The position numbers and the translations under genes were made by a program. From contig NZ_SHLX01000001.1 in assembly GCF_004764705.1 (NCBI RefSeq), forward strand, positions 248,001 to 312,000: DNA of 64,000 nt. Direction: 5' to 3'. Position 1 is the stretch's first letter. Each line of letters starts with the position of its first letter. The notes under the pieces are model-generated. The model was not told where the DNA came from and searched no databases. It saw only the letters and a program-made list of their open reading frames with translations. Shown piece by piece: positions 1 to 7,623 of this stretch. Source of the stretch: Paenibacillus cymbidii (GTDB lineage Bacteria > Bacillota > Bacilli > Paenibacillales > NBRC-103111).

Positions 1-111
1 GAAACCGTTCGAAGAGCGATCGAAAAAGTGGAACGCGAAAATCATACGAGAAAAGAGCTGCTCGAAGGAAAGCTGCTGAAGGAAGTTTACGAGAAGTACG
101 GCGTACTTTAA
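1..111 (+). CDS. C-terminal end of an RraA-like protein (5' truncated)
   Basis: The frame is open from the first base and stops with TAA at 109-111, giving the last 36 residues of a protein that begins outside the window. The tail is charged and helical and ends in LLKEVYEKYGVL. I associate this kind of ending with RraA-family / dimethylmenaquinone methyltransferase-like proteins (4-hydroxy-4-methyl-2-oxoglutarate aldolase fold). That assignment rests on a short stretch, so only the existence of a real coding tail is well supported. A hairpin follows 22 bp downstream, as expected at the end of a transcript. Confidence 0.45.
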   Translation, partial: ETVRRAIEKVERENHTRKELLEGKLLKEVYEKYGVL

Positions 112-133
112 CGAAACCGAATCTTTCGGATGA

Positions 134-160
134 CAGACCACTTCGGTGGTCTGTTCGTCT
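134..160 (+). terminator. Rho-independent-type hairpin after the first gene
   Basis: A perfect 8-bp stem (CAGACCAC with GTGGTCTG) closes a TTCG tetraloop at 142-145 and is followed by a short pyrimidine-rich tail. It lies between the truncated upstream gene and pckA. The T-run is weak, so it may terminate only partly. Confidence 0.55.
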
Positions 161-182
161 ATAGGGGGAGTGGAAGAAAATC

Positions 183-1730
183 ATGAACAACGAACGGGTT
201 GCCGGCAGCAAGGACGATCTTTTGGTCGACGCGCAAACGGTTCATCGCAATTTATCGGTTTCGCGCCTGTATGAACAGGCAATTGCCGGCCGCGAAGCCA
301 AGCTGGCTTCTTCGGGCGCATTACAAGTGAGCACCGGTTCTTTCACCGGCCGTTCGCCCGGGGACAAATATATCGTGACGGACCCCTCCGTCGCCGATTT
401 CATTGCGTGGGGAGACGTCAATAGGCCGCTGGCTCCGAACCGGTTCGATCGGCTGTACGATAAAGCGCGGCAATATATGTCCGGACGGGAAGTGTATGTA
501 TTCGAAGGGTATGCCGGCGCCGATCCGCTGCACCGCGTTCCGGTTCGCGTCGTGAATGAATTCGCATGGCAAAACCTGTTCGTCCGCCAGTTGTTTCTTC
601 CTCGTCCCGAAGGAGAAACGAATCCGTTTGCGCCCGAGTTTACGGTCATTGCACTGCCCGATCTGCTGGCGGAGCCGGAGACGGACGGCACTCGTTCGGA
701 AACATTTATCGTCATTTCGTTCGAGAAGAACATCATTTTGATCGGAGGCACCCACTATGCGGGTGAAATCAAAAAATCGCTCTTCAGCGTGCTGAATTAC
801 AAGCTGCCCTTCGAAGGCATTTTGCCCATGCACTGTTCGGCCAATGTTGGGGCGGACGGCGACGTCGCGCTTTTTTTCGGTCTGTCGGGCACAGGCAAAA
901 CAACGCTTTCCGCCGATCCGACCCGCCGGCTTATTGGCGACGACGAACACGGCTGGTCCGATACCGGCGTCTACAATTTTGAAGGCGGGTGTTATGCCAA
1001 ATGCATCGGGCTTTCGAGGGAGAAGGAGCCGCAAATATGGGATGCCATTGGCTACGGAACGGTGCTGGAAAATGTAAAACTGGACGCCTTGACCGGAGAG
1101 GCCGACTATGCCAGCGCGGAAATAACGGAGAACACGCGGGCGGCTTACGCGATCGATCGTATTTCCAATGCCGTCGTTCCGGGTATGGCGGGCCATCCGG
1201 GCATCATCCTTTTTTTGGCCGCCGATGCATTCGGCGTGCTGCCTCCGATCGCCAAATTGACGAGCGAACAGGCCATCTACTACTTCCTGTCCGGCTATAC
1301 CTCCAAACTGGCCGGAACGGAACGAGGCGTAACGGAGCCGGCGGCAACTTTCTCCGCTTGCTTCGGGGCGCCGTTTATGCCGCTGGCGCCAAAGAAATAC
1401 GCCGAAATGCTGGGGCGCAACATTGCCCGGCACGGGTGCCGTGTGTATCTGGTCAACACCGGTTGGCGCGGCGGCGCAGCCGGCGTCGGGAAGCGGATGG
1501 AACTGCGGTATACAAGAGCGATGGTTACGGCGGCTATAGAAGGAACGATCGAACAGGCGTCGTATTCGGCGGATCCGATCTTCGGCCTTGCGCGCCCCGA
1601 TCATGTGCCGGGAGTTCCGGACGAACTGCTGGATCCCCGCCATTCCTGGGGGAACAAAAACGATTACGACGTCAACGCGCGGCAGTTGAAGGAACGGTTT
1701 GAACGCAATTTCGCCAAGCTGTCCGAATAG
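183..1730 (+). CDS. pckA: Phosphoenolpyruvate carboxykinase (ATP)
   Basis: This cytosolic enzyme converts oxaloacetate plus ATP to phosphoenolpyruvate, CO2 and ADP, the entry step of gluconeogenesis. The 515-residue length is close to that of Bacillus PckA. The family-specific P-loop GLSGTGKT sits near residues 233-240 and is followed by the DDEHGW metal-binding segment. An upstream basic segment (TGRSPGDKY) forms part of the oxaloacetate site. The ATG is preceded by a purine-rich AGGGGGAGTGGAAG stretch. The gene is flanked by a hairpin upstream and by the prmA promoter downstream, so it appears monocistronic. All recognised active-site motifs are intact. Confidence 0.97.
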   Translation: MNNERVAGSKDDLLVDAQTVHRNLSVSRLYEQAIAGREAKLASSGALQVSTGSFTGRSPGDKYIVTDPSVADFIAWGDVNRPLAPNRFDRLYDKARQYMSGREVYVFEGYAGADPLHRVPVRVVNEFAWQNLFVRQLFLPRPEGETNPFAPEFTVIALPDLLAEPETDGTRSETFIVISFEKNIILIGGTHYAGEIKKSLFSVLNYKLPFEGILPMHCSANVGADGDVALFFGLSGTGKTTLSADPTRRLIGDDEHGWSDTGVYNFEGGCYAKCIGLSREKEPQIWDAIGYGTVLENVKLDALTGEADYASAEITENTRAAYAIDRISNAVVPGMAGHPGIILFLAADAFGVLPPIAKLTSEQAIYYFLSGYTSKLAGTERGVTEPAATFSACFGAPFMPLAPKKYAEMLGRNIARHGCRVYLVNTGWRGGAAGVGKRMELRYTRAMVTAAIEGTIEQASYSADPIFGLARPDHVPGVPDELLDPRHSWGNKNDYDVNARQLKERFERNFAKLSE

Positions 1731-1765
1731 CCTTTGATCGGCGGGCGTTATCCAGCCGGCCGTTT

Positions 1766-1794
1766 TTGCTCCGCGGCGCGGCATGTAGTACAAT
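1766..1794 (+). promoter_or_regulatory. Sigma-A-type promoter upstream of prmA
   Basis: TTGCTC (1766-1771) and TACAAT (1789-1794) are separated by 17 bp and lie 55 bp upstream of the prmA start. Spacing and -10 match the vegetative consensus well; the -35 matches in four of six positions. Confidence 0.6.
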
Positions 1795-1848
1795 AGCCGT
1801 AGCACGCCCGCCAGGCGGGCAAGGATGGGAACGTGCAGGAGGATAACG

Positions 1849-2817
1849 ATGCGTTGGCATGAAGTGACCGTACATACGACGGAAGAAGCCGTCGAAATGA
1901 TTTCCAATTTTTTGCATGAGCTGGGCGCCGGCGGCGTTTCGATTGAAGAGTCGGGCACGCTGAATAAACCGCGCGATACGTCGCTTGGCCAGTGGTACGA
2001 GCTGCCGCTGAACGACATCCCGGAAGGACGCGCCGTCATCAAAGGCTACTTCGCTGAAGGCACCGCCATGGAAGGCGTCATGTCGGAGCTCGAGCGGCGT
2101 ACGGCCGAATTGGCCGATTACGATATCGATACCGGCGATCCGACGTTTTCTGTTTGCGACGTGGACGACGAAGACTGGGCCGATTCGTGGAAGCAATATT
2201 TCAAGCCGCTGCGCATCTCGGACCGGCTGACGATCAAACCGACGTGGGAAAATTACGAAGCGGGGCAAGACGAACTCATCATCGAGCTGGACCCGGGCAT
2301 GGCGTTCGGCACCGGCACGCATGCAACGACGGCGCTTTGCTTGCGCACGCTGGAGAAAGTGATTCAACCGGGCGACGATGTAATCGACGTCGGCACCGGC
2401 TCCGGCGTGCTGGCGATTGCGGCGGCGAAGCTGGGCGCGAAGCATGTGCTTGCGCTCGATCTCGATCCGGTCGCCGTATCCAGCGCGCAGGAGAACACGC
2501 GGCTGAACGGGCTGGAGCGGCACATTACGGTGCGCCTTAGCGATTTGCTGCAAGCGATCCGCACCGGCACTGGCGCCGATACGGGCGTCACCATACCGGT
2601 GCAAGTCGTCGTCGCCAACATTTTGGCCGAAATTTTGCTGCTGTTTATGGACGACGTTTACGAAGCGCTGCAGCCGGGCGGCACGTATATCGCCTCCGGC
2701 ATCATTCACGCCAAGCAGCAGGATGTCGAGCAAGGCCTTGTTGCGGCGGGTTTCATCATAGAGGAACGGTATACCGAAACCGACTGGGTGGCCATCGTCG
2801 CCCGGAAAAGGAAGTGA
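1849..2817 (+). CDS. prmA: Ribosomal protein L11 methyltransferase
   Basis: PrmA uses S-adenosylmethionine to methylate ribosomal protein L11. The start at 1849 is chosen because CAGGAGG lies 6 bases upstream and the protein then begins MRWHEVTVHTTEEA as in relatives; an in-frame ATG at 1825 has no comparable site. The protein is 322 residues with an N-terminal substrate-recognition domain and a C-terminal Rossmann methyltransferase domain. Visible motifs are DPGMAFGTGTHATT (about residue 148), the SAM-binding DVGTGSGVLA (about 180) and VVANILAE (about 254), the usual PrmA counterpart of the NPPY motif. In Bacillus, prmA is normally followed by rsmE; here a protease gene and a repeat element lie between them. 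Confidence 0.95.
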   Translation: MRWHEVTVHTTEEAVEMISNFLHELGAGGVSIEESGTLNKPRDTSLGQWYELPLNDIPEGRAVIKGYFAEGTAMEGVMSELERRTAELADYDIDTGDPTFSVCDVDDEDWADSWKQYFKPLRISDRLTIKPTWENYEAGQDELIIELDPGMAFGTGTHATTALCLRTLEKVIQPGDDVIDVGTGSGVLAIAAAKLGAKHVLALDLDPVAVSSAQENTRLNGLERHITVRLSDLLQAIRTGTGADTGVTIPVQVVVANILAEILLLFMDDVYEALQPGGTYIASGIIHAKQQDVEQGLVAAGFIIEERYTETDWVAIVARKRK

Positions 2818-2820
2818 CGC

Positions 2821-3513
2821 GTGGATAATTTGGGTGGGTTGCTGCGATTTCCGCTGGACGAGCTGCCGTTCGTCATTTTGACCCTGGTCATCGCGTTTAC
2901 GCTGCATGAATTTGCGCACGCCTATTCCGCCGACAAGTTCGGCGATCCGACGCCGCGTTCGATGGGCCGGGTGACGCTCGACCCGCGGGCGCACCTCGAT
3001 TTGCTCGGCTCGATCATGATTTTGCTGCTCGGCTTCGGCTGGGCCAAGCCGGTGTGGATCAAGCGCAGCAACTTCCGGCATCCGCGCACGATGAGCATCG
3101 TCGTGGCGCTGGTCGGGCCGCTTTCCAACCTGCTGCTCGTCTTTATCAGCATGCTGACCTTGTACATCGTTGCCAGTTCCGTCGGCTTCGAATCGATGTC
3201 CGGCGGCACGTTTCAGGCGGTTCACGTCTTTCTGTCCTATATGGTCGGCATCAATGTGATCTTGTTCATCTTTAACCTGCTGCCGCTGCCTCCGCTCGAC
3301 GGATACCGCATCGTGTCGGAATTTTTGCCGCTGCGGACGCGGCTTAAGGTGCAGCAATACGAGCAATGGTTCGTTTATATCTTTTTGCTGTTCGTGTTTT
3401 TGCCGCCGCTTTACAGGGCGGTGCTCGGACCGGTTTTTGGCTTGCAGGATCCGATTCTCGATTTTCTCGACAGCATCATCAGGCCTTTTTTCGACATTCG
3501 GATTAATTGGTAA
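2821..3513 (+). CDS. Site-2 protease family zinc metalloprotease (M50-like)
   Basis: This polytopic membrane protein of 230 residues carries the zinc motif HEFAH near residues 29-33 in the first transmembrane helix and a second M50 motif, LPPLDG, near residues 157-162. Together these supply the two histidines and the aspartate that bind zinc in site-2 (rhomboid-independent) intramembrane proteases. It lacks PDZ and CBS domains, so it belongs to the compact branch like B. subtilis YwhC/YydH. The GTG start is 3 bp after the prmA stop, with GGAAG overlapping that stop, so it is likely cotranscribed with prmA. Its substrate cannot be inferred from the sequence. Confidence 0.9.
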   Translation: MDNLGGLLRFPLDELPFVILTLVIAFTLHEFAHAYSADKFGDPTPRSMGRVTLDPRAHLDLLGSIMILLLGFGWAKPVWIKRSNFRHPRTMSIVVALVGPLSNLLLVFISMLTLYIVASSVGFESMSGGTFQAVHVFLSYMVGINVILFIFNLLPLPPLDGYRIVSEFLPLRTRLKVQQYEQWFVYIFLLFVFLPPLYRAVLGPVFGLQDPILDFLDSIIRPFFDIRINW

Positions 3514-3526
3514 GTAAAAGATGACG

Positions 3527-3587
3527 AACCCGCCAGCGCCCCGCCGGTTAAAAATGCCGGCAGTGGCGCGGCGGGTTTGTTTTGTTG
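3527..3587 (+). terminator. Terminator after the prmA-protease pair
   Basis: AACCCGCC and the following GC-rich arm pair with GGCGC and GGCGGGTTT downstream, with an inner hairpin (GCCGG/CCGGC) in the loop. The structure ends in GTTTTGTTG. It starts 13 bp after the protease stop codon. Confidence 0.75.
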
Positions 3588-3622
3588 TATGATGGGGTGT
3601 GGACATTTTGTATAGGATGAGA

Positions 3623-3832
3623 GTTCAAAAAGTCGGGTTTTCAGCACCGAGAAGGTTGCGAGAACCTGAAAAAGGAGTAGCGGAGTTTAGGCAAAACCCG
3701 ATACAGGGAGTTTAGCTTCGCTAAACTCTCCCCGCTAACGAAATGAGCAACGGACTTCGAAGGTGAACGCAAGATTCGATGCCGAATACGCTTCTCGACT
3801 AAGCTTCGTGATCAAAAGCCGGCTTTTTGAAC
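3623..3832 (+). repeat. 210-bp structured intergenic element with inverted ends
   Basis: The 341-bp gap between the protease and rsmE holds this element. Its ends are inverted repeats: GTTCAAAAAGTCGGGTTTT at 3623-3641 matches the complement of AAAAGCCGGCTTTTTGAAC at 3814-3832 with two mismatches. Inside, 3632-3641 can pair with AAAACCCGAT at 3694-3703, AGGTT with AACCT form a small hairpin, and GAGTTTAGC with GCTAAACTC (3708-3726) form a 9-bp hairpin. AAAAGCCGGCTTTT at the right end is a perfect palindrome. A short relative of the ends occurs alone at 42051-42079. No open frame is convincing, so it looks like a non-autonomous mobile or RNA-structured repeat. I have a general impression that similar elements occur in Paenibacillus genomes, but cannot verify this here. 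Confidence 0.7.
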
Positions 3833-3854
3833 AACCTCTAAAAGGATGACGGTT

Positions 3855-4616
3855 ATGCAGCGTTATTTTGTAGCACCTGAGCAGTTTGTCGGCCAGCGGG
3901 TGACGATCGGCGGCGACGATGCCCATCATTTGCAACGCGTCATGCGGGCGGAGCCGGGCGATCAGCTGATCGTCTGCGACGGGAACGGCCGGACGGCGCT
4001 GGCATCGATCGCGAGTCTCGCCAAAACGGAAGTGGTGGCGGACATCGTGCGGGAAGTGGAAGAAAGCCGCGAAGCGGACGTTGACATATGGATCGCCCAG
4101 AGCTTGCCGAAAGGCGACAAGCTGGAAACGGTCATTCAGAAAGGCACGGAGCTCGGCGCGAGCCGGTTCATTCCGTTCGAATCCGAACGGACGGTCGCTT
4201 ACTACGACGGCAAGAAGGAAGAGAAGAAGCTCGAACGCTGGCGCAAAATCGCCAAAGAAGCGGCAGAGCAGGCGCACCGCAGCCGCTTGCCGGTAATCGA
4301 AGCGCCGTGCGGCTGGAAACGGCTGCTCGAAGCGGCAGGTCAAGCGGATCTTGCGCTCATTTGCTACGAGAAGCAGGACGAAAAGTCGCTGCGATCGCTG
4401 CTGCGGGAATGGGCGCAAACCGAGGGAGCCGCACAGACCGGGACGGTGCTGGTCATCGTCGGCCCCGAAGGCGGCTTCGCCGAGCGCGAAATCCGCGAAG
4501 CGGCGGAAGCGGACTGCCGGCCGGTCAGCTTGGGCAGACGCATTCTGCGCACGGAAACGGCGGCATTGGTCGCACTCTCGTGCATACTATACGAAACCGG
4601 AGAAATGGGAGGTTGA
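3855..4616 (+). CDS. rsmE: 16S rRNA (uracil(1498)-N(3))-methyltransferase
   Basis: RsmE methylates N3 of U1498 in helix 44 of 16S rRNA. The protein is 253 residues with an N-terminal PUA-like domain and a C-terminal SPOUT (trefoil-knot) domain. Knot motifs are IVGPEGGF near residue 202 and the C-terminal LGRRILRTETA. The start at 3855 is preferred over ATG 3846 because AAAGGATGA lies at a normal distance from 3855 but touches 3846. The gene follows the 210-bp repeat by about 20 bp and its stop codon sits in the ribosome binding site of mtaB, indicating one transcript. Confidence 0.95.
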   Translation: MQRYFVAPEQFVGQRVTIGGDDAHHLQRVMRAEPGDQLIVCDGNGRTALASIASLAKTEVVADIVREVEESREADVDIWIAQSLPKGDKLETVIQKGTELGASRFIPFESERTVAYYDGKKEEKKLERWRKIAKEAAEQAHRSRLPVIEAPCGWKRLLEAAGQADLALICYEKQDEKSLRSLLREWAQTEGAAQTGTVLVIVGPEGGFAEREIREAAEADCRPVSLGRRILRTETAALVALSCILYETGEMGG

Positions 4617-4619
4617 CCT

Positions 4620-5972
4620 ATGCCGCGCGTTGCGTTTCACACCCTTGGCTGCAAAGTGAACTTTTATGAAACCGAAGGCATTTGGCAGCTGTTCAAAAAC
4701 GAAGGCTACGAGCAGGTCGATTTCGAATCGCCTGCCGATGTTTATTTGATTAATACGTGCACCGTCACGAATACCGGCGACAAGAAGAGCCGTCAAGTGA
4801 TCCGCCGCGCGATCCGGCGCAATCCGGAAGCGATCGTCGCCGTGACCGGCTGCTACGCCCAGACGTCGCCCGCCGAAGTGGCGGCCATCCCCGGCGTCGA
4901 CATCGTCATCGGCACGCAGGATCGCGACCGCATCATACCGCTCGTCAACCGGTTCCGTCAGGAGCGCGAGCCGATCAATGCGGTGCGCAACATTATGAAG
5001 GCGCGCGAATTCGAAGAGCTGAACGTGCCGGAATTCGCCGACCGCACGCGCGGCTTCCTCAAGATCCAGGAAGGCTGCAACAATTTCTGCACCTTCTGCA
5101 TCATTCCGTGGTCGCGCGGCCTGCTGCGCAGCCGCAAGCCGGAAAGCGTGCTGCAGCAGGCGCGGCAGCTTGTGGACGGCGGCTACCAGGAAATCGTGCT
5201 GACCGGCATACACACCGGCGGTTACGGCGAGGATTTGGATCATTACAGCCTGGCGAAGCTGCTGTGGGAGCTCGACAAGGTGGACGGGCTGAAACGCATC
5301 CGCGTCAGCTCGATCGAAGCGAGCCAAATTACGAACGAAGTGCTCGACGTGCTGCGCGGCTCGGAGAAAATGTGCCGTCATTTCCACATCCCGCTGCAAG
5401 CCGGCAACGACGACGTGCTGAAGCGGATGCGGCGTAAGTACACCACGGCGGAATACGGACGCAAGATCGAGCTCATCCACGACATCATGCCGGACGTGGC
5501 GATTACAACGGACGTGATCGTCGGTTTCCCCGGCGAAACGGAAGCGATGTTCCGCGACGGGTTTGCTTTTATGGAGCGGATGCAATTTGCGGAAATGCAC
5601 GTGTTCCCTTACTCCAAACGGACCGGCACGCCGGCGGCGCGGATGGAGGACCAGATCGACGAAGAAACGAAAAACGAACGAGTGCACGAGCTGATCGATT
5701 TGTCCGAACGGCAGCAGCTGGCGTATTCGATGCGTTTCGTCGGCCAGGTGCTGGACGTTATTCCGGAGCGCATCGTTAAGGAAGAACCGGGCAGCGGGCT
5801 GATCGCCGGTTATTCGGACAATTATTTGCAAGTGGTGTTTCCGGGCAGCGAGGATATGCTGCGCAAGCTCGTCAAAGTGAAAATTGTCGCCCCCGGCGTG
5901 AACGAGTGCCGAGGCAGCTTCGTGCGGACGCTTGATTCGGCAGCGCTCCCGCTGCAGGCGGCCATCGTTTAG
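4620..5972 (+). CDS. mtaB: tRNA (N6-threonylcarbamoyladenosine(37)-C2)-methylthiotransferase MtaB
   Basis: MtaB is a radical-SAM enzyme with two iron-sulfur clusters that converts t6A37 to ms2t6A37 in ANN-decoding tRNAs. The 450-residue protein has the N-terminal methylthiotransferase domain with three cysteines (HTLGCKVN, NTCTVTN, TGCYAQ), the radical-SAM motif CNNFCTFC near residue 155, and a C-terminal TRAM RNA-binding region. MtaB rather than RimO or MiaB is indicated by the LGCKVN start and rsmE linkage. GGGAGGTTGA directly precedes the ATG and overlaps the rsmE stop, so translation of the two genes is probably coupled. Confidence 0.95.
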   Translation: MPRVAFHTLGCKVNFYETEGIWQLFKNEGYEQVDFESPADVYLINTCTVTNTGDKKSRQVIRRAIRRNPEAIVAVTGCYAQTSPAEVAAIPGVDIVIGTQDRDRIIPLVNRFRQEREPINAVRNIMKAREFEELNVPEFADRTRGFLKIQEGCNNFCTFCIIPWSRGLLRSRKPESVLQQARQLVDGGYQEIVLTGIHTGGYGEDLDHYSLAKLLWELDKVDGLKRIRVSSIEASQITNEVLDVLRGSEKMCRHFHIPLQAGNDDVLKRMRRKYTTAEYGRKIELIHDIMPDVAITTDVIVGFPGETEAMFRDGFAFMERMQFAEMHVFPYSKRTGTPAARMEDQIDEETKNERVHELIDLSERQQLAYSMRFVGQVLDVIPERIVKEEPGSGLIAGYSDNYLQVVFPGSEDMLRKLVKVKIVAPGVNECRGSFVRTLDSAALPLQAAIV

Positions 5973-6014
5973 GAACGGCCCACGCAAGCTCCGCGCGGAA
6001 AGGGGAGATAACGG

Positions 6015-6443
6015 ATGAAAGAAATTTCGGCAGGCGGCGTCGTGTATCGCGTAGCGTCCGGCGAACTGGAAGTGCAGCTCATTCAGGACCGCTACGGCAA
6101 AATTACGCTGCCTAAAGGCAAGATGGAGCCGGGCGAAACGATCGAACAAACCGCGCTCAGGGAAATCGTCGAAGAGACGGGCATCGAAGGGCGGATTGTC
6201 GAGCAATTGGAAACGGTGATTTACCAATATATGCATCCGGAAGCCGGTCCCGTCGACAAAGAGGTGCATTATTATTTGGTCGAAGCGATCGGCGGTTCGC
6301 TCCAGGCCCAAATCGAGGAAATCCGCGGCGTCGAATGGATGAAGCCGATGACGGCGTGGAAGAAGCAGAAGCAGTTCGGCTACGGCAACAACGCGAGTGT
6401 GCTGCGCAAGGCGCTGGAGCGGCTCGGCTTCGACGTGAAGTAA
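6015..6443 (+). CDS. NUDIX hydrolase
   Basis: This small 142-residue protein contains a complete Nudix box, starting at GKMEPGETIEQTALREI and continuing into VEETGI (about residues 35-57), with the REXXEE catalytic glutamates intact. It should hydrolyse a nucleoside diphosphate linked to another group; the substrate cannot be read from the sequence. AAGGGGAGA precedes the ATG. It lies 42 bp after mtaB in the same direction and is likely the third gene of the rsmE-mtaB operon. It ends only 6 bp from the stop of the convergent transporter gene, leaving no room for a separate terminator. Confidence 0.9.
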   Translation: MKEISAGGVVYRVASGELEVQLIQDRYGKITLPKGKMEPGETIEQTALREIVEETGIEGRIVEQLETVIYQYMHPEAGPVDKEVHYYLVEAIGGSLQAQIEEIRGVEWMKPMTAWKKQKQFGYGNNASVLRKALERLGFDVK

Positions 6444-6449
6444 CTTGGT

Positions 6450-7463
6450 TCATGCGGGTTTGCGCCGCGACGGAAGGTAACAAATCGGCAATGCAAGCAG
6501 CGAGCAGGAGACGTTGAACAGCGTTTGCGCTTGCGCGATTTGGCCGGCGGGCGTGGCGCTCAGCAGCGCCGCCGTTTGTTCCAGCAGCCCGATCAACGGG
6601 TAAAAGAGCAATGCGCCGCCCGCGTTCAGCGCGATGTGCGTCCAGGCGACCCAGCGGCCGTAGCGGCTACCGCTTGCGCTTGCGATCAGCGCGGTGGCGC
6701 AAGTGCCGATATTGGCGCCGATGACGATGGCGATGCCGAGGGTCGGCGATATCGCCTGCGTCGCGGCGAGGCTCATCGCCATGGCGATGCAGGCGGCGCT
6801 GCTGTGGATAAGCGCCGTCAGCGCGGCGCCCGCGAGCACGCCCCAGAGCAGGCTCGTTTGCGCCAGCGCGATGAAGGCGTCCAGCGTGCCGCGTTCGCGC
6901 AGTGCCGGAGCGATGCTTTGCAGCACTTGCATCGCCAGCAGCACGCAAGCGAAGCCGGCGGCGGCAAGCGCGCCGTAACGCAGCGCCAGCGGCCGGTGCG
7001 GCCGCACGGGAGCGGGGGCCGTCGCCGAAGCGGCGCGCCGGGCGCCGAGCGGCAGCGGCAGCCAGCTTGCGGCGCAGACAGCCGAAGCCGTGAGCAGCAG
7101 CGGCACTGCCAACCGGTCGAGGCCGCCGCCGAGCAGCGTTGTCGTCAGGCAGGTGCCGATGTTGGCGCCGAGAATGACGCCGAGCGTTTGGCGGAAACGG
7201 ATCAGGCCGGCGTTGACGAGGCCGATGGTGGCGACGGTGACGGCGGTGCTGCTTTGCAGCGCTGCCGTCACCGCTGCCGAAGCGGCCATCCCGCGCGCCG
7301 GCGTGCGCGTGAACCGCGCCAGCGCGGCGGCCAGCCGCGGACCGGCGAGCCTATCGAGCGCCATCTCCATGATTTTCATACCGAAAAGAAACATCGCCAG
7401 CCCGGCGCCCAGAGGGGCAATGATCGCGGCAAACATGGGCGGATCGCCTCCGTCTATTGGCAT
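6450..7463 (-). CDS. Na/Pi cotransporter family membrane protein
   Basis: The protein has 337 residues and is almost entirely hydrophobic. It shows the internal duplication typical of the Na/Pi cotransporter fold (NptA, YjbB N-terminal half): ALQSSTAVTV near residue 67 and the related IHSSAACIAM in the second half, each followed by a glycine-rich GANIGTC helix. It therefore probably moves phosphate with sodium across the cytoplasmic membrane. It lacks the C-terminal PhoU-like domain of the longer homologues. Two starts are possible: ATG at 7463 with GAAGGA upstream, and ATG at 7436 with GGAGG ten bases upstream. Confidence 0.88.
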   Translation of the reverse strand: MPIDGGDPPMFAAIIAPLGAGLAMFLFGMKIMEMALDRLAGPRLAAALARFTRTPARGMAASAAVTAALQSSTAVTVATIGLVNAGLIRFRQTLGVILGANIGTCLTTTLLGGGLDRLAVPLLLTASAVCAASWLPLPLGARRAASATAPAPVRPHRPLALRYGALAAAGFACVLLAMQVLQSIAPALRERGTLDAFIALAQTSLLWGVLAGAALTALIHSSAACIAMAMSLAATQAISPTLGIAIVIGANIGTCATALIASASGSRYGRWVAWTHIALNAGGALLFYPLIGLLEQTAALLSATPAGQIAQAQTLFNVSCSLLALPICYLPSRRKPA

Positions 7464-7623
7464 TTACATCCTTCATTTGCAACCATCGGGGAAGGTTGCC
7501 GGCGGCTTGGCCGCCGTTCCTCACACTATATGACAAGCCCGGTGCAGCGATGAATGGAAGTTCCCGCGCTTCAGGCGGCGCGTTGGCGCGTTAACGATGA
7601 ATGACGGTTAAGGAGCACCTAAT

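Noticed and set aside
1672..3606. Long minus-strand open frame (644 codons) opposite prmA and the protease gene
   Set aside because: High GC leaves long antisense frames; the plus-strand genes have clear family motifs and ribosome binding sites, the antisense product is a low-complexity Arg/His-rich string.
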